Of a DNA stretch of 11,387 nt, positions 1-5,667 are shown in pieces. Made by a program: the position numbers and the translations under genes. Every line of letters begins with the position of its first letter. Position 1 is the stretch's first letter. The stretch spans positions 1-11,387 of the forward strand of contig CANOBT010000171.1 in the NCBI GenBank assembly GCA_947564305.1, in the 5' to 3' direction. The notes beneath the pieces are model-generated. The model did not search any database, was not told the DNA's origin, and saw nothing but the letters and a program-made list of their open reading frames with translations. This DNA is from an uncultured Lachnospiraceae bacterium (lineage in GTDB: Bacteria > Bacillota_A > Clostridia > Lachnospirales > Lachnospiraceae).

Positions 1-108
1 TAAATACCCAAACCCATTGATTTTACTGAGTTTCTTACTTTTATTTATATAAATTTTCTCTCCGCTTATGGTAAAATACAGTTACCAGTAAATACCCTAC
101 ACATAAAC

Positions 109-115
109 GGAGGAG
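109..115 (+). promoter_or_regulatory. Ribosome binding site of the transposase
   Basis: GGAGGAG lies 7 bases before the ATG at 123. It is a near-perfect Shine-Dalgarno and fixes the transposase start. An A/T-rich stretch with TAAAAT at 72-77 could be a -10 box, but no good -35 box is seen. Confidence 0.7.
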
Positions 116-122
116 AAAATTT

Positions 123-1554
123 ATGGTTACTAAATATCGTCAGCTTTCTTTAAAAGATACTTTCTCAAACTGTCAGGATCTTCTCATCGAAGATTCCCCT
201 TCCTTTTTTCAGCTCCTTGATGAACACTTTGATATTCAGGAGTTTATTCCTTCTGTTTTTACTAATGCTTTTTATCAGCATCTCGGCAGGCCGCGTGTTT
301 ACCCCTTGTCTGGCTTCCTTTCTTCTCTGATCCTACAGAAGATTTTTTCTATCCCTACGGATTCCCTGCTCATTCTTTTTCTCGCTCTTTGCAAAGAACT
401 CCGTGATTTTTGTGGATTTTCCAAAGTCCCTGATGCTCCTCTTTTTACTAGATTCCGTCAGGATTTTGAGGATCATATTGAACTCATGTTTCGACAGATG
501 GTTGATTTTACAGAACCCCTCTGCCAGATCATTGATTCCTCTCTCGCTCAAATACTTACCTTTGATACTTCTGGTATTGAACTCTACGTTAAAGAAAATA
601 ATCCGAAAACTCTCAATTCCCTCATCAGAAGCCTGAAAGCTTATTATAAGGATAAGCCTGATGTGGATCCCTATAAGATGGCCTATGGCCTGATGCCTTC
701 CCAGGCCGCCTCCTGCCCTGACGCAAAACAGCAGTATATCAACGGCCATTTCTGTTATGCCGATAAATTTGCACTCCTTACCAACGGTCTTGGCATTGTA
801 CGGGATATCGTCTTTCTTGATGAGGATTTGAAGGCTTCCCATCCTGAACTTCCTGTTGATAAAAAATCGGATTCCCCGGAAGAGGATAAAACCATCAGTG
901 ATTCTGTTGCTTTAAAACCGATCCTCTCTGATTTTTTTGCCGCACATCCTGACTTCCATCCGGATACTATTCCTCGGGGATGCCGCTTTTGATTCTGTCG
1001 ATATCTATAGCGCCTTAAAGGATGAGTTCCATTTTAAAAAAGTGTTGATTCCCTATAATCCGCGTAATGAAAGTTCCCTCAAAAAAGTCGGATTCAATGA
1101 ATATGGTTATCCTACCTGTCCAAATGACCCAGCTCTTTCTATGAAATACTGTGGTCTTACGAAGGAAAAAGGTCGTGCCGACCGCATGAAATGGTGCTGT
1201 CCCAAAGTACATATGGTAAAAGGAAAATGGGTCTGTGACTGTAAAGAACCCTGCAGCACCGCAAAGAAAGGCCGAACCACTTACACCTACGAGAATATGG
1301 AATTCCGCATGTTTCCAGGTATCCAGCGCGATTCTGATGAATGGAATTCTCTCTATAAAATAAGAACTTCTATAGAACGGGCAATCAACCACTTCAAAAT
1401 GAATATGTGCATCGCAGGAAGACATACCAGAAATCATAAAACCACTAAAGCAGATGTATTCCTTGCCGGCATCGCTAGCCAGCTTACTGTCATTGTATCC
1501 TACCGGATGCACTGCCCAGAATATATCAGAAGCCTGAAGCCGCTGGTTGTTTGA
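123..1554 (+). pseudogene. DDE transposase (IS4/IS5/IS1182-like), frameshifted
   Basis: The gene encodes a cut-and-paste type transposase, now split into two overlapping readings, 123-992 (289 aa) and 937-1554. Frame 1 holds the N-terminal helical domain and the first catalytic Asp in TFDTSGIE (D148). The other frame continues with FLGDAAFDS (second Asp) and RTSIERAINHFK (catalytic Glu). Deleting one base at about 966-969 joins HPDT directly to FLGDAAFDS and restores a protein of about 476 aa, close to full length for this superfamily. The shift is in the +1 direction, so it does not fit the usual -1 programmed frameshift of IS elements. The first fragment therefore lacks two of the three catalytic residues and should be inactive. 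It could also be a sequencing error. The superfamily is fairly sure; the exact IS family is not. Confidence 0.85.
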
Positions 1555-1722
1555 AAAAGTATTCAATTTTCATAGTACAATTCTGTTTTGGGCTAAAAGT
1601 GCGCCCTAAAATCTGACTTTAATGTCATTTTTAAGCTTATCTGAATAATAACCTGTTTTTTTCGCCTATTCTATAGGTCATCAGGTCATCTGCCCATGGT
1701 TCAAAAAACATTTAACAATTAC
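1555..1722. other. Intergenic stretch between IS and membrane-protein gene
   Basis: No gene is seen. The stretch contains the imperfect hairpin at 1586-1611, a small palindrome CCTATTCTATAGG at 1665-1677, and an 8-base tandem duplication AGGTCATC at 1675-1682 and 1683-1690. No clear intrinsic terminator for either flanking gene is visible. The genes face each other here (plus-strand transposase, minus-strand gene), so this is a convergent junction and may include the right end of the IS. Confidence 0.5.
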
Positions 1723-2100
1723 CTAATTATATTCATATATGTCTCCTTCATTCTGCTGGTAAACTGCTTCAAACGCTGTAATTCCCAATTTATACATAAT
1801 ATCATTTGAATAAACCGTTATATGTAATCCGTTGGGATATCCTCTCAAATCATAACTGAAACGTATTTCATGAAAATTATTATCAATACACCTTTTTACC
1901 AGTTCAGCTGCCAGTTCTTCTTGATCCACAATGCCTATCTTATTTGCAATAATTGTTATATTTTCTTCATAGCCATTCTCACTGCTTGATATATGATTAT
2001 TTACTACCTCTACATCTCTTCCCATCTGCAAATACAGCATTACCAAAATCACAAAAATCAAAACGACTATTATAATTGCCTTCTTTTTTGAAATATTCAC
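1723..2100 (-). CDS. Small single-pass membrane protein, unknown function
   Basis: I do not recognise this 125 aa protein. It begins with a short basic stretch (NISKKK) and one strongly hydrophobic segment at about residues 8-25, followed by a roughly 100-residue, mostly acidic domain that by topology would lie outside the membrane. There is no lipobox Cys, so a membrane anchor rather than a lipoprotein is likely. The start is GTG at 2100, supported by AGGAG 7 bases upstream; the sequence upstream in this frame offers no better start. It lies downstream of an XRE regulator in the same direction, but the terminator at 2207-2236 separates them, so it probably has its own promoter in 2101-2206, where only weak boxes are seen. 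It may be cargo of the regulator block. Being coding is likely; function is open. Confidence 0.7.
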   Translation of the reverse strand: MNISKKKAIIIVVLIFVILVMLYLQMGRDVEVVNNHISSSENGYEENITIIANKIGIVDQEELAAELVKRCIDNNFHEIRFSYDLRGYPNGLHITVYSNDIMYKLGITAFEAVYQQNEGDIYEYN

Positions 2101-2206
2101 TTTTTTACTCCTATTCTGTATTCCCCATAAATAATGATTATCTCCTTCTAATCGCCCTAACTATTTTATTCATTGTCACGGATTACTAAAGCAGATTCTT
2201 TTTCCA

Positions 2207-2236
2207 ACAAAAAAACAGCCCCAAGCAAGGCTGTTC
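2207..2236 (-). terminator. Rho-independent terminator after the XRE gene at 2239
   Basis: Read on the minus strand, AACAGCC (complement of 2229-2235) pairs with GGCTGTT (complement of 2214-2220) across an 8-base loop and runs into a tract of T. It starts 3 bases after the stop codon of the 107 aa regulator, so it is placed to end that transcript. Confidence 0.85.
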
Positions 2237-2238
2237 TC

Positions 2239-2562
2239 TTATCTCAACTCCAGTATACTACTCACAATCTTCTTTATGGCTGCTTTCTCTTTCGCAGATA
2301 ACTCTTCCCATGTGTTCAATACTTCTAACTGCTCTTCAGATAAATCAGGAAAACTATCATCTGGTGAAAAGAACTGCGCTAAAGTAATACCAAAACCTTT
2401 ACATACTTTCTCAACAGTCGTAATTTTGGGCACATTTCCTTCGTTTAACAATGATGAAATCGAGGATTGTGTCATTTCAGCTCTTTTAGCCAACTCATAT
2501 TGAGTCATTCCCTTTTTAGCACATAATTCTCTTATTCTCTCAGCCACAAAATATCTAACCAA
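2239..2562 (-). CDS. XRE-family (Cro/C1-type) HTH regulator, 107 aa
   Basis: This is a DNA-binding transcriptional regulator of the Cro/C1 fold. The helix-turn-helix lies at about residues 20-43 (TQYELAKRAEMTQSSISSLL), followed by the usual helix with GITLAQFFSPDD at about 58-69. The C-terminal tail, about residues 74-107 (LSEEQLEVLNTWEELSAKEKAAIKKI), is helical and may serve dimerisation. The start is TTG at 2562: AAGGGGAG lies 9 bases upstream, and the later in-frame GTG would cut into the first helix. A TATAAT box on the minus strand at 2651-2656 and a palindrome at 2590-2605 lie in the leader, suggesting its own promoter and operator. A terminator follows directly. It resembles the other two regulators here in family only, not in close sequence. 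Targets are unknown. Confidence 0.9.
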   Translation of the reverse strand: MVRYFVAERIRELCAKKGMTQYELAKRAEMTQSSISSLLNEGNVPKITTVEKVCKGFGITLAQFFSPDDSFPDLSEEQLEVLNTWEELSAKEKAAIKKIVSSILELR

Positions 2563-2589
2563 CTATTTGCACTCCCCTTAACGATTTAA

Positions 2590-2605
2590 ATGATACGGTA
2601 ATCAT
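2590..2605. promoter_or_regulatory. Palindrome, candidate operator
   Basis: ATGAT, six bases, ATCAT: a symmetrical site in the leader of the 107 aa XRE gene, about 30 bases before its TTG start and downstream of its TATAAT box. Its place fits autoregulation by an XRE dimer; this is inference from position and symmetry only. Confidence 0.4.
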
Positions 2606-2650
2606 AACCTTTTCAGAGAAAATATATTAGTTGTTTAAATCAGATATTTT

Positions 2651-2656
2651 ATTATA
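2651..2656 (-). promoter_or_regulatory. Candidate -10 box for the XRE gene at 2239
   Basis: The minus-strand sequence is a consensus TATAAT about 90 bases before the TTG start. No good TTGACA-like box lies 16-18 bases upstream, so the promoter would be weak or activator-dependent. Confidence 0.4.
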
Positions 2657-2679
2657 CCTTTTATCGTAGTATCAGAGGT

Positions 2680-2704
2680 AAAAAAAGAAAAGCAACTTGC
2701 TTTT
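2680..2704 (-). terminator. Intrinsic terminator or attenuator inside the intergenic region
   Basis: The perfect inverted repeat AAAAGCAA-C-TTGCTTTT (2688-2704) is followed on the minus strand by a C and then a run of T (complement of 2681-2686). It is not next to any gene end: the upstream gene already has its own terminator at 2841-2877. It would end a separate short transcript or attenuate transcription into the 107 aa regulator. Confidence 0.6.
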
Positions 2705-2840
2705 TGACCTTTTCTCTATTTACTATAGCATCAATTTCTTGTTTTCCTCTATCCTCCTTCTATTTTGTATGCTAATAAGGTATATGCTACACTATTTGCT
2801 TCTATTTGTCTATATAAATTAACCGACTCTTTCCAAACAT

Positions 2841-2877
2841 AAAAAGAATCCATCAATTTAGATTTTTGATAGATTCT
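2841..2877 (-). terminator. Rho-independent terminator overlapping the end of the XRE gene at 2853
   Basis: AGAATCTATCAA and TTGATGGATTCT (minus strand; complements of 2866-2877 and 2845-2856) pair with one mismatch around a 9-base loop and are followed by TTTTTATG. The 5' arm lies within the last codons of the regulator gene and the stop codon sits at the far arm, so this is an economical terminator for the two-gene regulator operon. Confidence 0.75.
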
Positions 2878-3209
2878 ACTTTGCCAAGATACGTTTCTAA
2901 AAAACTGTCCAGCATACTCAATTCATCCGGTGTAAGTTTATTGATTTTCTTTAACACACTACCATACATATCATCAGCATATTCATTCTGTTCAATTTTT
3001 ATTAATTCTTGTGATAATAAGTACTCTGGAGACACTTGCAATACATTGCAAATATTGATAAGCAGTTTAAGGCTTGGAAGACGTACTCCTGATTCAATCT
3101 GCCTAATATGCCCTGGATAAACACCACACAAGTCTGCTAACTTCTCTGATGTTAATTTTTTTGATTTTCTCAACATTCCAATTTTTTTACCTAAGACTCT
3201 ATTTTCCAT
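2853..3209 (-). CDS. XRE-family (Cro/C1-type) HTH regulator, 118 aa
   Basis: This is a Cro/C1-type DNA-binding protein. The first helix is residues 5-16 (VLGKKIGMLRKS), the helix-turn-helix lies at about 20-41 (TSEKLADLCGVYPGHIRQIESG), then the conserved PSLKLLINICNVLQVSPEYLL at about 45-65. The tail (about 80-118) is helical and could mediate oligomerisation. The ATG at 3209 lies only 5 bases after the stop codon of the upstream regulator (TAA ending at 3215), with just a weak purine-rich SD (GAGATAGAG), so translation is probably coupled to the gene before it. Two XRE regulators in one operon resemble phage and ICE maintenance switches, but no partner such as an integrase or ImmA-type protease is visible to prove that role. 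Confidence 0.92.
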   Translation of the reverse strand: MENRVLGKKIGMLRKSKKLTSEKLADLCGVYPGHIRQIESGVRLPSLKLLINICNVLQVSPEYLLSQELIKIEQNEYADDMYGSVLKKINKLTPDELSMLDSFLETYLGKVESIKNLN

Positions 3210-3214
3210 ATGTT

Positions 3215-3457
3215 TTACTCTATCTCTTGCTCCAAACTTTTAAAAATATCTGATGAAAAAAATTCATTCAGTGTAATTCCCAATCCATCACATATTTTAG
3301 CAATCGTCACAATTCCCGGATTTTCAGTATTTCCATAAAGGATATTCTTTAATGTCGTTGGCGGTACAGCAGATATTGTAGATAAATAGTTTACTGTGAT
3401 ATCTTGATCTTCTATTAATTCCATAATCCGCAAAACAACAGCCTCTCTTGATTTCAT
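3215..3457 (-). CDS. XRE-family HTH regulator, 80 aa
   Basis: This is a short Cro/C1-type regulator that is little more than the DNA-binding domain: first helix REAVVLRIMELIEDQ (about 4-18), helix-turn-helix NYLSTISAVPPTTLKNILYG (about 23-42), then NPGIVTIAKICDGLGITLNEFF (about 46-67) and a short acidic tail. The frame is open to an ATG at 3550, but the proper start is the ATG at 3457: a full GGAGG lies 7 bases before it, and the longer version would translate through a perfect inverted repeat into unconserved sequence. It is the first gene of a two-gene operon with the 118 aa regulator. The palindromes directly upstream (3475-3534) are the obvious operator candidates for it or for its partner. 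Confidence 0.88.
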   Translation of the reverse strand: MKSREAVVLRIMELIEDQDITVNYLSTISAVPPTTLKNILYGNTENPGIVTIAKICDGLGITLNEFFSSDIFKSLEQEIE

Positions 3458-3474
3458 CTGCCCACCTCCGCCCT

Positions 3475-3529
3475 TATATGGACTACATAGACATTGTACG
3501 TGATTCACTATTTTCATGTAGTCCATATA
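3475..3529. repeat. Perfect 14-bp inverted repeat upstream of the regulator operon
   Basis: TATATGGACTACAT at 3475-3488 and its exact reverse complement ATGTAGTCCATATA at 3516-3529 are separated by 27 bases. The loop holds a further small palindrome, GTGATTCAC, at 3500-3508. The right end of the pair sits 18 bases before the regulator's ATG, just upstream of its SD. It may act as an operator for looping regulators or as a hairpin in the 5' leader. Confidence 0.75.
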
Positions 3530-3582
3530 TGGACGTTTTCCGATATGCATCTTCTTCTGCTTTTTTCCTTTATCCTATTAAT
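3514..3582 (-). pseudogene. Possible stub of the transfer gene that once followed the wall hydrolase
   Basis: A strong GAGGAGG (complement of 3589-3595) lies just after the stop codon of the wall hydrolase, where the next gene of the operon should start. No ATG, GTG or usable TTG follows at the right distance (TTG-AAT-TAA stops at once). Instead an ATT codon 6 bases on opens a 22-codon reading, (I)NRIKEKSRRR and onwards, that looks like the lysine/arginine-rich start of a small protein. A lost ATG (ATG to ATT) and a cut near 3550, where the regulator block begins, would explain this. In related elements the small DUF4315 protein is usual at this place; identity here is a guess from position. 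Confidence 0.3.
3521..3534. promoter_or_regulatory. Perfect 14-bp palindrome, candidate operator
   Basis: GTCCATATATGGAC is its own reverse complement and shares the half-site TATGGAC with the inverted repeat arm at 3475-3488, so three copies of the half-site lie within 60 bases. Cro/C1-type dimers bind such two-fold sites, and two such genes start just downstream. Confidence 0.6.
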
Positions 3583-3606
3583 TCAAAACCTCCTCTTATT
3601 CTTCAC

Positions 3607-5403
3607 CTAATATGCAGGTGTTCCATATCCGTAAATCCTATTATCTCCAATCGCATAACTTCTCTTAGCACACTTATTTCCACTATTCCCTTCAATCGTA
3701 TGCACTCTGCCATCAATCACATTCTCCACAATCCCTACATGGTTAATACTTCCATCATTCCCCCAGTCAAAGAAGATGATATCCCCAGCTACTGGAACAT
3801 AGCTTCCATCCCGGAACTGCCCTCTTGATTCAAACCATGCGACACCGCCTGAACACGCTGAAAATTTCGGTATCACACCACTCTCAATATATCCGCACTG
3901 GTCCGCACACCATGACACGAAACAGGCGCACCATTCCACCCGGCTGTTAAATCCATACCAACTCCAATAGGTATCTCCTGCGTTGCCTTCCTGTGACAAT
4001 GCTATTTGTACAATCGCCTGGTTTCCTGCTCCTGTTGGGATTCTTCCAAAGACATAGTACCTAAGCACATGCGGAACATACTGCTTGTCCCCGTAACCAG
4101 TCCATCCCATCCGCTGTGCCATCAGATCAGAGAACTCCGCAGCATTTGCTACCGTATATCCTCCGTAATTCTCCTTCGCCCACGCTATATATCCATTTCC
4201 AAAATTATATCCCTGCAATGCCAGTTTAATGCGATCCATGTCAACCGGACTCTCTACTTCCGCACTCATCAGTACCGCTTTGATTTCCTGTACACCGCAT
4301 GCAATCGAATATTCCGGATCTGTGATTCCATTCGGCTCTCTTGGATATCGGGTATTAAAGGAACTCTCCGAACTTCTCATCGGATCTGAACCTTGCCCTC
4401 CGCTCTCCTGCATCATCACTGCCTTGATCAGTTCGACATACTCTCCAATTCCACATTGATTCGCATACTGACGGATGAGAGGGGTATAGGCTTCTACCTC
4501 TGCGCTTACCGGGCTGACAGAACTGGAATTGTCACCGCCTACCATGCAGAGAACTCCGCCAAACAGAATTACCACAATCAAAATAAAAACGCTGATCCAT
4601 CCTCCTGCCGCTATCGCTGTAATCAATTCCTTTGTCGATGCAACGATTGCTTTTACCGCTGTACTCACGGCTCTTGCTGTGGCTTTTGCAGTCTGGTGTG
4701 CTGTCTTTACTGCCTGCCTTGATATCTGTCTTGCCGTCCGTAGCGATTTTTCTGCCATCTTTGCGGATGCCCTTGCTGCTGCCTGCGCCGATCGTGCTGT
4801 TTCCTGTGTTGTTTTTATTGCTGCATGCGTTGACTGCTCCGTTGTCTTGACCGTTCTTCCTGCATATTTTACCGTGCCTTTCCCAGTTGTCTTTATGGAT
4901 TGTTCTGTCTGCCTTGTACTTTGTTTCACTGTTTGTTTTGCTTGCTCTGAATATTTATACGCCGATCGGTTCGACCGGCTCTTTTCCATCTTCTGAAGCT
5001 GTACCTGTTTCTGCAAATTCTCTTTTGTCTGACAATGATCGGCTCCCGAACCCTCCGAAAAGACTGAGGATATATTCTCTGACATTGTGCCTGACTCCCC
5101 GTCAGATACCTGACTTGAGATACATTCCTCTCCTACAATACTCTCTTTTTTCTTTCTGCTCTTTAGGGCTTGTTTTCCTATCCTTCCTGCCTGGTACACA
5201 GCTCCTTGCACCGTTCTTTCTGATGTCTCTCTGATCTTATTTTCTGCATACTCCACCGGAGAATCATTTTCAGACGTCTGCCCCTGTTTTACGCTGTCCT
5301 TTGTGTGTACATACACCTGTCTGATATGCTGTGCCGCTACTGCCGTCTTATCCAATGCTTTGATATCTTTCTTGATCTGCCGTGTTTTAATCTCTTTCCC
5401 CAT
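3607..5403 (-). CDS. Conjugative wall hydrolase: lysozyme-like domain plus CHAP amidase/endopeptidase
   Basis: This is a VirB1-like enzyme thought to open the peptidoglycan for the transfer channel. It has three parts (numbered from the ATG at 5403, 598 aa). Residues 1-260 form a polar Lys/Thr/Ala/Gln-rich region with degenerate repeats (KTT, TAK, RQ), as is usual for this ICE family. A membrane helix follows at about 265-289 (WISVFILIVVILFGGVLCMV). The outer part has a lysozyme-like domain (about 305-455) with catalytic Glu333 in KAVMMQESGG, then a CHAP domain (about 460-598) with Cys492 in EWCACFVSW, His555 in INHVGIV and Glu571/Asn573 in TIEGNSGN. All key residues are present, so the enzyme should be active. 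A GTG at 5406 directly before the ATG is an equally possible start (GAGGT 6 bases upstream). It is the last intact transfer gene before the regulator block. Confidence 0.93.
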   Translation of the reverse strand: MGKEIKTRQIKKDIKALDKTAVAAQHIRQVYVHTKDSVKQGQTSENDSPVEYAENKIRETSERTVQGAVYQAGRIGKQALKSRKKKESIVGEECISSQVSDGESGTMSENISSVFSEGSGADHCQTKENLQKQVQLQKMEKSRSNRSAYKYSEQAKQTVKQSTRQTEQSIKTTGKGTVKYAGRTVKTTEQSTHAAIKTTQETARSAQAAARASAKMAEKSLRTARQISRQAVKTAHQTAKATARAVSTAVKAIVASTKELITAIAAGGWISVFILIVVILFGGVLCMVGGDNSSSVSPVSAEVEAYTPLIRQYANQCGIGEYVELIKAVMMQESGGQGSDPMRSSESSFNTRYPREPNGITDPEYSIACGVQEIKAVLMSAEVESPVDMDRIKLALQGYNFGNGYIAWAKENYGGYTVANAAEFSDLMAQRMGWTGYGDKQYVPHVLRYYVFGRIPTGAGNQAIVQIALSQEGNAGDTYWSWYGFNSRVEWCACFVSWCADQCGYIESGVIPKFSACSGGVAWFESRGQFRDGSYVPVAGDIIFFDWGNDGSINHVGIVENVIDGRVHTIEGNSGNKCAKRSYAIGDNRIYGYGTPAY

Positions 5404-5406
5404 CAC

Positions 5407-5667
5407 CTCATGACCTCATAATTATCTCTTTTTCCATCTTGGTCCTTTTCACGTTATTTTTCTTGTTATCATTTTGTTGTTATTTTAGGTGTCATTTTCA
5501 TTATCTTTCCCGATGTCCTGCAGATACACAGAATCTATATCCACAGGACATCCTATCAAAAGCATTTACAGTAGCTTCCTCTCTATATATGAGAATCAGC
5601 GCCCTCCGGCAATTGCCAAATGCCTGCAAACATCCACTTGACTCATTGCTCACGGGAACAAAGCTAC
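5407..5667 (-). other. Intergenic region between coiled-coil gene and wall hydrolase
   Basis: These 261 bases have no clear gene. A structured inverted repeat lies at 5512-5552. A 26-codon reading at about 5490-5570 (starts MLLIGCPVD) has AGGAAG about 8 bases before its ATG but no recognisable features. Close to the hydrolase start, a 9-codon reading (MEKEIIMRS) ends just before the GTG/ATG and could couple translation. The gap is the longest in the operon, so a gene may have been lost here or the hydrolase may have separate regulation. Confidence 0.4.
5512..5552. repeat. Inverted repeat, possible RNA hairpin
   Basis: GATGTCCTG (5512-5520) and CAGGACATC (5544-5552) are perfect complements, with a nested AGAT/ATCT pair (5522-5525, 5532-5535) inside. 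There is no T-tract on either side, so it is not a standard terminator; it could be an mRNA processing or stability element in the transfer operon or a protein-binding site. Confidence 0.55.

Larger units (their letters stand above)
1..1620 (+). mobile_element. Insertion sequence (decayed), ends not defined
   Basis: This stretch is occupied by a DDE-type transposase reading with about 120 bases of leader and a short non-coding tail. I compared both flanks for terminal inverted repeats and found no convincing pair, so the left end may lie outside the window. Visible candidate end structures are a 9-base direct repeat, TAAATACCC, at 1-9 and 89-97, and an imperfect hairpin at 1586-1611 (TTTTGGGC against GCCC-T-AAAA). 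The orientation is opposite to every other gene here, as expected of an independent insertion. The outer coordinates are approximate. Confidence 0.45.
2563..2852 (-). other. Long intergenic region with promoter, operator and attenuator-like signals
   Basis: These 290 bases between two regulators hold no credible ORF. On the minus strand, in reading order, there is a promoter-like pair TAGACA (2807-2812), 17 bases, TAGCAT (2784-2789); a 7-base direct repeat TATGCTA (plus strand) at 2768-2774 and 2783-2789; a strong AAGGAGG at 2753-2759 with no gene behind it; a hairpin with T-tract at 2680-2704; a TATAAT box at 2651-2656; and the palindrome ATGAT-6-ATCAT at 2590-2605. This could be a stacked regulatory region, a short untranslated RNA, or the debris of a lost gene. 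Confidence 0.5.

Noticed and set aside
931..938. T-run as a programmed frameshift site for the transposase
   Set aside because: A -1 slip there leads to the wrong frame; the downstream part needs a +1 shift, and the exact joint is about 30 bases further on.
1015..1566. Long minus-strand open frame opposite the transposase
   Set aside because: It is a shadow of the transposase: the plus strand carries the DDE motifs and a strong ribosome binding site, and the minus reading has no domain or RBS.
1586..1611. Hairpin after the transposase as a terminator
   Set aside because: The stem is imperfect and there is no T-run behind it, so it does not qualify as an intrinsic terminator; it may be part of the IS end.
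1675..1690. Tandem AGGTCATC as a target-site duplication of the IS
   Set aside because: The two copies are adjacent to each other rather than flanking the IS, so they are a simple tandem duplication.
2590..3534. CRISPR array
   Set aside because: The repeats in this region are inverted and few; there is no series of regularly spaced direct repeats and no cas gene.
4529..4996. Plus-strand open frames opposite the wall hydrolase N-terminal arm
   Set aside because: They arise because the Ala/Lys/Thr-rich coding repeats read as hydrophobic Ala/Val/Cys-rich peptides on the other strand. No proper RBS and no recognisable protein.
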